Assembly (NCBI GenBank): GCA_038207265.1
Contig: JBBQZZ010000016.1
Span: forward strand, 1-64,000
DNA from: JACMLD01 sp038207265
Lineage (GTDB): Bacteria; Bacteroidota; Bacteroidia; Chitinophagales; Chitinophagaceae
Direction: 5' to 3'
Length of the DNA stretch: 64,000 nucleotides
Position numbers and translations under genes: made by a program. The notes below the pieces were generated by a model, which did no database searches, was not told the origin of the DNA, and worked only from the letters and a program-made list of their open reading frames with translations. This document shows positions 44,983 through 54,643 of the stretch, in pieces; position 1 is the stretch's first letter, and every line of letters begins with the position of its first letter.

Positions 44983-45840
44983 ATGAATCGAAGAAAATTT
45001 ATATCTCAAACATCAATGGGTTTGGGCGCCGCATTTGCTTTATCACAATTGCCCTTTCAATCATTCGCCCGTGATGCAGCATTCAATGATATGTCCCTTG
45101 GCTTTCAATCATGGGCCGTGAAAGACAAGCTGGCAAAGGATTTTGCCGGTACGTTGAAAATGATGTCTGACCTGGGTTATAAGTTTATTGAATTGTGTTC
45201 TCCAAAAGGGTATGCACAGATTGGTTTCGGATTTCTTTCCGGTATGAAGACAACAGAAATTCGTAAAGTGATTGAAGATGCCGGGTTGACTTGTCCCAGT
45301 TGTCATTTTGGTTCTGCAGAATTTGAACCCAATAATCTTGATGACCGGATTGAGTTTGCAAAAGCAATAGGTATGACTCAAATGATTTGTTCTACATTCT
45401 GGTTACCAAAAACAGCAACCATCAATGATTATAATGCGGCAGCAGATAAACTCAATAAAGCCGCTGAAAAAATCAGCAAAGCAGGATTGCAAACAGGTTT
45501 CCATAACCACGATTTTGAATTTGCCATGCTGGAAGGTCAATTGATTTATGATGCATTGATGAGTCGATTTGATCCCGCTCTTGTAAAAATGCAGTTCCAG
45601 ACAGAAGTAATCAACAATGGTTATAAGGCCGCAACTTATTTCAATAAATATCCTGGTCGTTTTGTGTCTGCGCATTTATCAGATTGGACAACGGACAAGA
45701 AGGAAGCGCCAGTGGGCAACGGTGTTATCGATTGGAAAGAGTTTTTCGCTGCTGCAAAAATCGGAGGCGTCAAAAACTTTTTTGTAGAAATGGCTGCAGA
45801 TAAATTCAAAGACAGCGCTGCGTATATACATGCGCTTTAG
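44983..45840 (+). CDS. Secreted sugar phosphate isomerase/epimerase-like TIM-barrel protein
   Basis: 285 residues with a Tat-like signal (MNRRKFISQTSMGLGAAFAL). The barrel shows xylose-isomerase-type motifs: FIELCSPKGY, CPSCHFGSAEFE, GFHNHDFEF with the metal-binding His/Glu, and FVSAHLSDWT, VEMAADKF. It is probably the partner of the upstream oxidoreductase in modifying a periplasmic sugar. The substrate is unknown. Confidence 0.85.
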   Translation: MNRRKFISQTSMGLGAAFALSQLPFQSFARDAAFNDMSLGFQSWAVKDKLAKDFAGTLKMMSDLGYKFIELCSPKGYAQIGFGFLSGMKTTEIRKVIEDAGLTCPSCHFGSAEFEPNNLDDRIEFAKAIGMTQMICSTFWLPKTATINDYNAAADKLNKAAEKISKAGLQTGFHNHDFEFAMLEGQLIYDALMSRFDPALVKMQFQTEVINNGYKAATYFNKYPGRFVSAHLSDWTTDKKEAPVGNGVIDWKEFFAAAKIGGVKNFFVEMAADKFKDSAAYIHAL

Positions 45841-46030
45841 AGTCTGATATTTAGATGTTGTAAGGCAGTATCAGTCCGCCGACAATACTACCATGCATCG
45901 ATTGTTGGGTTGCACGCTTGTACTGTAGCAATAACTTTAGTAATTTATTGAACAGGCTGTTTACACATTGCTGACCTTTGCTGCTTTTAATTAATAGTAT
46001 TGTTTGAGCTCTCAGGCGCTCGATGCTATT

Positions 46031-46109
46031 GCTGTTTTTATAAACAGCAGAAAAGTTTTATGTGAATATTATACTGTACGAATAACTAAGTTGTTGATCA
46101 GAGATCAAC
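46031..46109. repeat. Paired-hairpin intergenic repeat, copy a
   Basis: Hairpin 1 GCTGTTT-TTAT-AAACAGC (46031-46048); hairpin 2 GTTGATC-AGA-GATCAAC (46093-46109); 44 bp between them. Nothing else recognisable is in the 425-bp gap 45841-46265. Confidence 0.6.
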
Positions 46110-46265
46110 GGGGACAGGAGTATGGGCGATATTGGAATTCTTCTCTTGCATAACCAAACAATATGTCCTGCATCCGTATTAATTTAAGGATAGCTGGAAT
46201 ATTAAAGAATATCTCAAAGATTGTTTCCAAATTATAATTAAATTTCAGGATTAATTACATTCTCC

Positions 46266-49200
46266 ATGCCAAAGCAAATTCTGTTCTCCGTTATTTTTCT
46301 TTCAACAATTATTTCATTAATCGCTCAAACAAAAAAAGACACTGTTATTGCCAGTGATCTGAATACTTTTTTCAAACCGGTGAAATGGAGATGCATCGGG
46401 CCTTTCCGGGGTGGCCGTTCCAATTGTGCCACGGGTGTAGTTGGCAACCCTGCTGTTTATTACGAAGGAACCACCGGTGGCGGTCTCTGGAAAACAGAAG
46501 ACATGGGATTAACCTGGAATAACGTATCTGACGGATTTTTTAAAACCGGGTCCGTGGGCGCAGTTGCAGTAGCGGAGAGTGATCCAAATTTTGTTTATGT
46601 GGGTATGGGTGAACATGCAGTGCGGGGAGTAATGACGCATCAGGGTGACGGTGTCTACAAATCAACTGATGCAGGTAAAACATGGAAAAAGATGGGACTT
46701 GATCTTACGCAGCATATTTCAAGGATTGCAATACATCCGAAAGATCCCAACATCGTTTATGTTGCTGCACAGGGTGCGCTATACGGCAAATCAAAAGAGC
46801 GCGGTATATATAAATCAACAGATGGAGGAGTTTCCTGGAAGAATGTTCTATTTGTAGATGATAAAACAGGTTGCGCAGAATTGTCAATGGATATGAATAA
46901 CCCGATGATACTTTATGCCGCGATGTGGGAACATGGACGTCTTCCCTGGAAAGTAATCAGTGGTGGACCCGGCAGTGGTTTATATAAATCTACTGATGCT
47001 GGTGAGCATTGGGAAAAAATGAAGGAGGGCCTGCCAAAAGAAATGGGCAAAATGGCAATTGCCGTTTGTCGTTCCAATTCGGAAAAAGTTTATGCACTGA
47101 TCGAAAGTGATTCTGAAAAAGAAGAAGGTGGAATATATGTATCGGAAGATGCGGGCAAAAACTGGCGCCAGGTATCCAATGATCATCACCTGATTCAGAG
47201 AGCCTGGTATTATATAGAATTATTTCCTGATCCATCCAATGATAACACGGTGTATGTAATGAGTTCACCAGCCATGCGTTCGATCGACGGAGGCAAAACA
47301 TGGGAAGATATTTCGGGCACGCATGGAGATTATCATAATCTCTGGATCAATCCAAGCAATTCCAGTAATATGATCATTTCTGATGATGGAGGTTCAGCCA
47401 TTACTTTTAATAAAGGCAAGACATGGAGCAGCCAGAACAACCAGCCAACAGCGCAATTCTATCGCATCAATGTTGACAATGAATTTCCATATCATATTTA
47501 TGGAGGCCAGCAGGACAATAGTTCTGTAAAGATTGCAAGCAGGGAGCCCGGTGGCGGCGGAATAGGTGCTGGCAGCTGGACATCTTCTGCAGGTGGAGAA
47601 AGCGCATTTCTTGCATTTAATCCGGATGATCCGCAATTTGTGATGGGTGGAAGTTACCAGGGCACCATAGAAGTATTGAATGTAAAAGCAAAAGCATCTA
47701 CGAATATTATGGCTGCACCCATTCAGTATTTAACGCGTGATGCAAAGGATATGAAATACCGGTTCAACTGGAATGCCCCGATTATTTGGAGCAAGCATGA
47801 ACCCAATGTTTTTTATCATGGTTCACAGTATTTATTGCGCACGGCAGATATGGGCAAAACATGGTCAGAGGCATCTCCGGATTTAACCAGAAACGAAAAA
47901 GAGAAACAAGGTAAGCCGGGTATACCTTATACAAATGAAGCCGTGGGTGCAGAGAATTATGGAACCCTTTCATATATACTTGAGTCGCCACTTGAAAAAG
48001 GAGTGATCTATACCGGCAGCGATGATGGATATGTATATGTTACAAAGGACAATGGTGCGCACTGGCAAAATATAACACCGGCTGGTTTACAGGAATGCCT
48101 GATCAATGCTATTGAAGTATCTCCCTTTGATAAAGCCACTGCCTATATCGCTACCACGCGATATAAATTCAATGATCATTCACCCGGTTTATATAAGACA
48201 ACGGACTATGGTAAAACATGGACAAAAATCACCAACGGTATACCTGACGGTGCATTCACCCGCGTAGTAAGAGAAGATGATAAAAGAAAAGATCTATTGT
48301 TTGCCGGCACTGAACTGGGGTTATACATTTCCTGGAACGGAGGAAAAAACTGGGAATCATTTCAATTGAACCTGCCGGTTACACCGATAACGGATTTGCG
48401 CATACAGCAGGGCAATTTAATTGCCGCTACTTCTGGTCGTTCGTTCTGGATACTGGATGATCTCAGCTTGGTTCGCCAATACAAAAAGGAAGCAAATTCA
48501 TTTTCACTTTATGCTCCTTCTTCTGCTTACACAATAAATGGATACAGTGAACTGGACGAAACCAGTGCAACATTTACAGGAATGGCAACCACCCGTGGTG
48601 TTAATCCATCTACTGGTGTAGTCATTTACTACAGGCTTCCCGATGGAAAAGATTCCATTCAGCTTTCCATGGAGATCAGGGACGCTGCGGGTAACCTGCT
48701 ACATAAATACAGCACAAAAAAAGATAGTACTTATAAAAAATATGATGGAGGTCCACCTGCAGAACCTGTGTTGTCAAACACAAAAGGGCTGAATCGTTTT
48801 GTCTGGAATATGCGTCACGCTACCATGCCAGGCGTGGCGGGTGCATATATTGAAAGTAGTTACCGGGGACATAAAGCCATTCCCGGTAAATACACAGTAA
48901 CATTAATAATGGGTGATCAGAAACTCACCACTGATGCGTTGATATTGGCCAATCCATTATACCCAACTGATGCGGCTACGTACAATGAGTATGATAATAT
49001 TATGACCAGTATGGAAAAGGAATTGACTGTGATGCATAAGATGGTTGCGAATATGAATGTAAAAAGAGAGCAACTGGAATCATTGGTTAGTTCTATGGCT
49101 GAAAATGAAAAATATGCAGCATTAAAAACAGAAGCTTCGGCATTGGCAAAAAAAATGAAAGCATGGGATGAGGACATGATACAGCGCAAAACAAAAGTAT

Positions 49201-49433
49201 ATGACGATGCAGATAATTTTCCGGCGAAGTTTACAGCAAACTACTTATTTCTAATCAATCAGACAGAAAGTGATATTCCGGTTGTGACCGGGCCTTCATC
49301 AGGCAGAATGAAAGAACTGAATGAAATATGGACGACGCTTAAAAGCAGGGGATCAGAGATTTTAGATAAAAGCGTGCCTGCATTCAATAAAAAATTATGG
49401 GATGCTGGTTTAGGTGCAATCTGGAAGGAATAA
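46266..49433 (+). CDS. Sortilin/VPS10-type beta-propeller protein (glycosyl-hydrolase-like)
   Basis: 1055 residues with a signal peptide (ILFSVIFLSTIISLIAQ). Many Asp-box repeats, such as YKSTDAGKTWKK, YKSTDGGVSWKN, YVSEDAGKNWRQ and YKTTDYGKTWTK, form two propellers (about 30-750). A C-terminal part (about 780-1055) has a beta-sandwich and a helical segment (EKELTVMHKMVANMNVKREQ). Such proteins are annotated as VPS10/sortilin or glycosyl hydrolase in Bacteroidota; no catalytic set can be shown. Probably periplasmic or surface-located, monocistronic. Confidence 0.85.
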   Translation: MPKQILFSVIFLSTIISLIAQTKKDTVIASDLNTFFKPVKWRCIGPFRGGRSNCATGVVGNPAVYYEGTTGGGLWKTEDMGLTWNNVSDGFFKTGSVGAVAVAESDPNFVYVGMGEHAVRGVMTHQGDGVYKSTDAGKTWKKMGLDLTQHISRIAIHPKDPNIVYVAAQGALYGKSKERGIYKSTDGGVSWKNVLFVDDKTGCAELSMDMNNPMILYAAMWEHGRLPWKVISGGPGSGLYKSTDAGEHWEKMKEGLPKEMGKMAIAVCRSNSEKVYALIESDSEKEEGGIYVSEDAGKNWRQVSNDHHLIQRAWYYIELFPDPSNDNTVYVMSSPAMRSIDGGKTWEDISGTHGDYHNLWINPSNSSNMIISDDGGSAITFNKGKTWSSQNNQPTAQFYRINVDNEFPYHIYGGQQDNSSVKIASREPGGGGIGAGSWTSSAGGESAFLAFNPDDPQFVMGGSYQGTIEVLNVKAKASTNIMAAPIQYLTRDAKDMKYRFNWNAPIIWSKHEPNVFYHGSQYLLRTADMGKTWSEASPDLTRNEKEKQGKPGIPYTNEAVGAENYGTLSYILESPLEKGVIYTGSDDGYVYVTKDNGAHWQNITPAGLQECLINAIEVSPFDKATAYIATTRYKFNDHSPGLYKTTDYGKTWTKITNGIPDGAFTRVVREDDKRKDLLFAGTELGLYISWNGGKNWESFQLNLPVTPITDLRIQQGNLIAATSGRSFWILDDLSLVRQYKKEANSFSLYAPSSAYTINGYSELDETSATFTGMATTRGVNPSTGVVIYYRLPDGKDSIQLSMEIRDAAGNLLHKYSTKKDSTYKKYDGGPPAEPVLSNTKGLNRFVWNMRHATMPGVAGAYIESSYRGHKAIPGKYTVTLIMGDQKLTTDALILANPLYPTDAATYNEYDNIMTSMEKELTVMHKMVANMNVKREQLESLVSSMAENEKYAALKTEASALAKKMKAWDEDMIQRKTKVYDDADNFPAKFTANYLFLINQTESDIPVVTGPSSGRMKELNEIWTTLKSRGSEILDKSVPAFNKKLWDAGLGAIWKE

Positions 49434-49488
49434 GAAGTTCGAATCGATTCGATTGATGCGTATGTATCTTATTGAATGTTGCTTTTTA

Positions 49489-49582
49489 GCTACTGTTGGT
49501 GTTTTCAACAGCAGCTGAATGAGAGGCAACTGGAATATGGAGTTAGATGCCTAACTAATTGGTTGGTCAAAAGACCAACCAA
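49489..49582. repeat. Paired-hairpin intergenic repeat, copy b
   Basis: Hairpin 1 CTGTTG...CAACAG (49489-49515, loop GTGTTTT); hairpin 2 TTGGTTGGTC-AAAA-GACCAACCAA, a perfect 10-bp stem (49559-49582); 43 bp between them. The rest of 49434-50088 is AT-rich and has no recognisable gene. Confidence 0.7.
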
Positions 49583-50088
49583 GGAGCAATAGCGAAGAAA
49601 TAGCATTGCAATTTTATGGCCGTAATAAGACTCCCGGTTTTATTGCAGTATTGTAATCCCCCCAATCAGTCGCAAGCGTCCGCTTGTGCCGGTAAAATAA
49701 AAGTGATAATAATAGCAGCAGGCAGTTTAACTCATAAATGAACAGGTATTGACTTACACTTGATAATTGCTAGCCTTAAGTAAGAAAAGAAGATACCAAT
49801 AAATATAAATATTAAACAATTAGACGTTGAGTCTCACATTAACAGGACTAAATAAAGAAAAATTGTTATGTTGGAGAATAAGTGTTGTAATAAGGTAATA
49901 AAATTTAAGAGGCAGATTTCAAACTTCAACTTATAATGGTAAACTACTATTTGCTTTCTATATAACGGTAACCGAATAAGAAGATTGATGTTTATTCTTT
50001 TTTAAGCGTAACATTTATAAAATGAATAGATAAACATATTGGTTCATTAAATAAATGAATATATATTTACTTTAAATCTGATAACTCA

Positions 50089-51366
50089 ATGAAAAAACTA
50101 ACCGATTGTCTTGCACGTATTATTCTGTTATGCTTAATCACAGTTTCTTCTTGTAGTAAAAAGAGTGTCGACACTCCAAAGGCAAAGGATGATGTCAGTA
50201 TCAGTACTTTTGTACTTAATGGTTCCTCAACATTATTGTTCAAAGAACAGTTTAATGGATTAAAGCAAGGTTATAGTAATGTTGTTCTTGTTCCGGACGT
50301 AAACTCTCCCGCGGTTCTTAATTTTGATGTTACTACCAGCCCAGCCAGCTATGCAACTAGTATAACTTATTTGATAAAGAATGATGACGGAACTTCAGTA
50401 CCCGCCACTGCTTTCACGATAGCAGGGAATCAAATAAAATTTAATGCGCCGGGATCTTATCGCATTGGCGCCCAGGTTCAGGCTGCAACAGGCAATAATG
50501 CTTCGCTTGTATCGGCAGAAGTAAAAGTACAGGTAGCATCCAATATTCCTGATGACAATACAAGAGCGGAATTAAAAAAAATAAGCACATTAAATTTTAT
50601 AGGGGAGATACTTAAGTTAAGCTCTGCTGCTGGCTTGCATAGGCTCAATTTGGGCAGTTTAATGCTTAAGAGTTTGTCGGGGGTTGATCATTTAACAGAC
50701 GTTGATACATTGTATTGCGATAATAACAATTTAAATTCCCTTGATGTGAGTGCTATGACAAATCTTAAACTTTTATATTGTAATTCTAATCAATTAAGCT
50801 CTTTAAATGTAAAAGGTTTGCCCAACCTGCTTTTAATTGCCTGCTTTTCCAACCAACTTACCTCAATTGATATACAAGGCCTCACAACGCTTAAAACCTT
50901 AGATATCTCTTCAAATAATTTATCAATTCTTAACCTGCAAGGACTATTAAATTTAGCAGGTCTAATTTTCTATAACAACCAATTGACGTCAATTGATTTA
51001 ACAGGGCTAAACAAACTGTCCTACCTGGATTGTTCCGGTAATCAAATGACGTCTTTAAATGTGAATGGTCTTACAAATCTCACAACCTTGGCCTGCATCA
51101 ATAATAAGTTTACTTCACTAAGCGTACAAAATCTTTCAAATCTATTTGCGCTTTCTTGTTATTCAGCTGCTTTAACATCACTTAACCTTAATACTGCTAC
51201 GGGCAGTTATCCCAATTTGGTTGACTTACGTGTGTCCGTATCCTTGCAATGCACCGCTGGTATAAAGCAAATAAAGACCGATCGTGGCACTTTGGTGAGC
51301 ATAAGAACTTTTAATGCAGACGGTAGTTTGAACAACAATAATTTTGATGCGTCGATTTGTCCATAA
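50089..51366 (+). CDS. Leucine-rich-repeat lipoprotein
   Basis: 425 residues with lipoprotein signal (LCLITVSSC). Residues about 30-150 are an Ig-like/PKD-like domain, and about 180-380 hold eight or more LRRs with a 21-residue period, e.g. LKLLYCNSNQLSSLNVKGL and LSYLDCSGNQMTSLNVNGL, of the bacterial Cys-containing type also found in T9SS cargo. The gene is more AT-rich than its neighbours, which may mean a separate origin. Protein binding at the surface is inferred; no partner is evident. Confidence 0.85.
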   Translation: MKKLTDCLARIILLCLITVSSCSKKSVDTPKAKDDVSISTFVLNGSSTLLFKEQFNGLKQGYSNVVLVPDVNSPAVLNFDVTTSPASYATSITYLIKNDDGTSVPATAFTIAGNQIKFNAPGSYRIGAQVQAATGNNASLVSAEVKVQVASNIPDDNTRAELKKISTLNFIGEILKLSSAAGLHRLNLGSLMLKSLSGVDHLTDVDTLYCDNNNLNSLDVSAMTNLKLLYCNSNQLSSLNVKGLPNLLLIACFSNQLTSIDIQGLTTLKTLDISSNNLSILNLQGLLNLAGLIFYNNQLTSIDLTGLNKLSYLDCSGNQMTSLNVNGLTNLTTLACINNKFTSLSVQNLSNLFALSCYSAALTSLNLNTATGSYPNLVDLRVSVSLQCTAGIKQIKTDRGTLVSIRTFNADGSLNNNNFDASICP

Positions 51367-51532
51367 AGTAAGTTATAAGTCTTTCCAAGCAATACCTCAT
51401 ATACGGGAATATAATAAATTTCTTTTCACGAAGACAACGTCTTGTACTTTTGCCCAATTAGGGAAAACATATAGTTACCAGCACACCAAGCTCAAATTTT
51501 CTTTTGTCCCGATTCAATGTAAGCCTCTTGTT

Positions 51533-52753
51533 TTATGGAGACATAGGAACACCCCAAAAACGTTGAGAATATATTGCCGCGCCTCTTCTTGCTACTTCAC
51601 AGTCCTGTGATCGTATAAAATTGGTTTGAAAAACATCATCCTGCCGCATTAAATGTGGATTGGCAGCACCTTTAGCTTTGTCGTCATTAAGCCCTAAGAT
51701 ATGACCCAGTTCATGACTTATTAATAAAGGGATATTTGAAGATTGCGATAGTGACATCGTTGCCCAACCTGCACCCGCAACATCTGCAACAGTATTGACA
51801 CAATTATTGCCGGCCGCTCTTTCAACGGCTATAATAATTGGCAAGTCATCCCTGACAACTCCAGCTAACCTTGTCCGAATGGCTTCCCTGTTCGCCTGCA
51901 TTTCAGGGAATCTCCCATCTATGCAGCTTTCTGCCCTTACAAATTTCGATTCATCAACAATCAAATCTGTTACACTGATCAAACGAAATTGAATTCCACA
52001 GGCATTCCACACATTATCCGGCCTTGTAAATGCTATGGGTCTTGGATTTTGAAACTCATGATTGGCTTTTCTTATTGGCTTGCCTGGTTCGGATATAAAG
52101 GAACTGTTGATGGGTGTAAAATCGTCAAAAAATAATTTATAAGAAGGGGCGGTGTAAGATTTTGAAACCACTGATTCCGGATCGCCCCTAAAAATAATGC
52201 GGACTACCTGCACTGGAACAAGAATAGTACCCGGCTTTAGCCGCAGTTCCAATGGAATTGTATTAATTGGTTTTGTTATACCCCAGGCATTGGTATGTTT
52301 GGCTTCCACAATTGTTTTATCATAACCCAGTTCGATACCATTTACCGTCCACCGGAAAGTATTGTGATCAGATTCAGCATGAACTTCTTCACCATCTTTT
52401 GTATCTGGCACAGGTATGAAATGTTGATTGTTAGTAGAGCCCCTGAGGCCGGTGCTATGCGCATCCAGAAAAATATTAAAATCCTGGAAAGCCATTCCAT
52501 TAACCGTTGCCCCTGATCTTGATACTATCAGCGATTCAAAAGATTCTTCCCCTGAAGCTTCTTTCCTTTGCTTGCTTAATATATCCACGCGTTGAATGAT
52601 TGGGTTATCCAGAGAACTAAAATAGGCACCGTTCTTTGCAGGGTCGGGTTCTGCACCGGCCACCATTTCTGAGTTAATTCTACATCCATTACATCCTGAG
52701 AGCGCAATTATAATAAATAAACCAGGATAGCCGAATAATTTTGACTGACGCAT
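51533..52753 (-). CDS. Zinc metalloprotease lipoprotein (HExxHxxGxxD, snapalysin-like site)
   Basis: About 406 residues from ATG 52753 (MRQSKLFGYPGLF) with lipobox IALSGC. The zinc motif HELGHILGLND near residue 350 has Asp as third ligand, as in snapalysins, instead of the His of most metzincins, and a possible Met-turn in HLMRQDD follows. The N-terminal 250 residues are unrecognised beta-rich sequence. It is convergent with the LRR gene. Probably an anchored periplasmic or surface protease. Confidence 0.8.
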   Translation of the reverse strand: MRQSKLFGYPGLFIIIALSGCNGCRINSEMVAGAEPDPAKNGAYFSSLDNPIIQRVDILSKQRKEASGEESFESLIVSRSGATVNGMAFQDFNIFLDAHSTGLRGSTNNQHFIPVPDTKDGEEVHAESDHNTFRWTVNGIELGYDKTIVEAKHTNAWGITKPINTIPLELRLKPGTILVPVQVVRIIFRGDPESVVSKSYTAPSYKLFFDDFTPINSSFISEPGKPIRKANHEFQNPRPIAFTRPDNVWNACGIQFRLISVTDLIVDESKFVRAESCIDGRFPEMQANREAIRTRLAGVVRDDLPIIIAVERAAGNNCVNTVADVAGAGWATMSLSQSSNIPLLISHELGHILGLNDDKAKGAANPHLMRQDDVFQTNFIRSQDCEVARRGAAIYSQRFWGVPMSP

Positions 52754-52977
52754 TGATAAGGAATTAAGCAAATGAATAAAAATTGTTTGTAGTAGAGGAA
52801 TTCGTCTCAGTATGCAAACCTATAGACAATTGGCATGTTGCTAATACATCAATAGCCGAACAACGTTTATAATCGACGAGCGTTTTTTTTTGGTAATAGC
52901 CGTTGAACTCAGTATGGAAATAAGCAATCTCCCAGCATTATTTAGCAGACTCAAATAATGTTTTTTTAATGCCCGCT

Positions 52978-53071
52978 GCTGTTGGTGTTTTCACCAACAG
53001 CTGAAAGAGAAAGCCAGATGAATATATTTATGAGTCCGTAACTAAGAGTTGTTGGTCAGAAGATCGACAAC
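52978..53071. repeat. Paired-hairpin intergenic repeat, copy c
   Basis: Hairpin 1 GCTGTTGGTG-TTTT-CACCAACAGC, a perfect 10-bp stem (52978-53001); hairpin 2 GTTGTTGGTC-AGAA-GATCGACAAC (53048-53071); 46 bp between them. Confidence 0.75.
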
Positions 53072-53097
53072 AGCGTAACAAAATTGGAGCGTGTTAC

Positions 53098-53203
53098 TGT
53101 CATTCCTACGAAGGAGGAATCTTATTACGCTCGTGGTTGATGAGATGCCTCGTGCCCGGGCATTGCAGGCTGCAAGCCCATCCTCGTACATGACAAGGAA
53201 GTT
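53098..53203 (+). repeat. Solo REP-like element, same family as around the GIY-YIG gene
   Basis: A core TGTCATTCCTACGAAGGAGG begins at 53098. Relative to the copies at 40.4-40.6 kb, a C and its partner G in the hairpin arms are both changed (TCCC/GGGA to TTCC/GGAA), keeping the pairing. An inverted half with ATGACAAGGAAGTT is at 53190-53203. No nuclease gene lies between. Confidence 0.65.
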
Positions 53204-53219
53204 AATATCATCCGCACTA

Positions 53220-53495
53220 TTAATTACCGGTAGCTTTAAGGTATTCTACTATTTTCTTTTCTTCAGTTTCAGTAATATTTGTTCTCACGCGCATATGAGT
53301 GCCGATAATATCCCAGTTAGTATCGCTGAATTCTCCTGGTCCGGGTGAGTTGTGGCATCTACCGCAGTTTTCTCCCCATAATTGTGTTCCGCTTTTGTCC
53401 ATCACTTTCTGGGAAACTTTGCAACTGCTGATACCAATGGTTCCGGCGATGGTAATGAGAATTAGTGTTATAAGTATATTGATTTGCTTTTTCAT
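53220..53495 (-). CDS. Small monohaem cytochrome c lipoprotein
   Basis: 91 residues. Lipoprotein-type signal (IAGTIGISSC), then one haem c motif CGRCH in WGENCGRCHNSPGPGEF. The short C-terminal part has HMRVRTN, where Met may be the sixth ligand, and a last helix (EEKKIVEYLKATGN) typical of class I cytochromes c. It is the last gene of a three-gene run with the porin (17 bp gap) and a second cytochrome c. Confidence 0.88.
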   Translation of the reverse strand: MKKQINILITLILITIAGTIGISSCKVSQKVMDKSGTQLWGENCGRCHNSPGPGEFSDTNWDIIGTHMRVRTNITETEEKKIVEYLKATGN

Positions 53496-53512
53496 TTTTA
53501 TTAGTTTAATCG

Positions 53513-54640
53513 TTAAAAACCGAATACAAGTTGTGCATAAAACGCATTGTCAGTATTTTTTTGTGTCTGGTAAGTGAGTTTAAGCACGGTGTTCCATTTC
53601 AACCAGTAATCGAGTGACATTGCAAATTGATTTGTCTTACCACCCCAGGGAGCTTCATCCGGTCTTGTAAATTCGGAATAACGACCGGCTAATTCAAGGT
53701 TGCGAAAAAAATTGTTATGCAAATGAGAGGGCCGGATAGTGGCAGCAATATAATAAGCACTGGGGGAGTTCTTAAATGTATAAGTGGTGCTATCAGCTTT
53801 ATAGTAAACTGCATTGTCTACTTTCTGGTGTTTCCATTCTGCAATGATGCGGACATCACTTTTGAGTGCAAGCAGGTGTCCCCAATAATTAAGATCAACC
53901 GCCTGCATGGTTACACCCACATTTTCATACCGGGTACCAATTTCGCCGGTTTTACTTTTTGTTTGAAAAGAATAGGCAATTTCAAGACTGGAATTGGTAA
54001 GTGGTAGTATGCCAATTCTTCCGCCTACTGCTTTAGCATTGTTATTGCCGGCATATGCTTCGTATTCAAACTGACCGGTGTTTTCAGGATCAGTCAGAAT
54101 CTGCGGTCCGTTGGCGATATAGAGTTCGTAATTTATCTTGGAATCCCCCACGCCAAAACCTCCTTGCGCACCTACACCTACTTCATTCATAGCACCAATA
54201 CCGCCATCTCCAAAACCTATCGGAGCGGTGCTGAAGCGATTGATAAATCCTTCTCCCATTCTGCCACGGTAAGCCCCGAACTTTGGAAGAAACCTGCCTG
54301 CATGTAAAGTAAGATAGGGGTTAACAATATAGACCATGTTAGCATATTCCAACCCAATGTCAAGTGAACCACCTCCTGTTTCAAACTCAGGTTCTGCTTC
54401 AACAAATAACTTATCCGATATTTTCCATAGGAAAATCGGTTTAAAATTCACTTCGCCGAATTGACTATTATTTTTATCCTTGAAATAAATCATTTCAGCA
54501 TTTCCAAACACCGCAAAATTATTGATGCCATTCTTATTCGGTTGTGGTGCTGGCATTACTGCGTTGCTGTCTCCTATTGACTGGGCATTCAGGTAACTGC
54601 CGCAGAGGAGACACAGTATGGTAATAAGTTTATTTTTCAC
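53513..54640 (-). CDS. Outer-membrane porin-like beta-barrel
   Basis: 375 residues with a signal peptide (ITILCLLCGSYLNAQ). The rest is alternating beta-strands with Gly/Asn loops, and ends in AQLVFGF with a terminal Phe for BAM insertion. It resembles phosphate-selective (OprO/P-type) porins of Bacteroidota, e.g. ITLHAGRFLPKFG-type strands (YLTLHAGRFLPKFGAYRG). It lies between two cytochrome c genes with gaps of 17 and 3 bp, which suggests that the barrel works together with them. Confidence 0.8.
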   Translation of the reverse strand: MKNKLITILCLLCGSYLNAQSIGDSNAVMPAPQPNKNGINNFAVFGNAEMIYFKDKNNSQFGEVNFKPIFLWKISDKLFVEAEPEFETGGGSLDIGLEYANMVYIVNPYLTLHAGRFLPKFGAYRGRMGEGFINRFSTAPIGFGDGGIGAMNEVGVGAQGGFGVGDSKINYELYIANGPQILTDPENTGQFEYEAYAGNNNAKAVGGRIGILPLTNSSLEIAYSFQTKSKTGEIGTRYENVGVTMQAVDLNYWGHLLALKSDVRIIAEWKHQKVDNAVYYKADSTTYTFKNSPSAYYIAATIRPSHLHNNFFRNLELAGRYSEFTRPDEAPWGGKTNQFAMSLDYWLKWNTVLKLTYQTQKNTDNAFYAQLVFGF

Positions 54641-54643
54641 GTA

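Noticed and set aside
49440..49460. Palindrome TCGAATCGATTCGA after the sortilin-type gene as a terminator
   Set aside because: It has no T run on either side and no loop.
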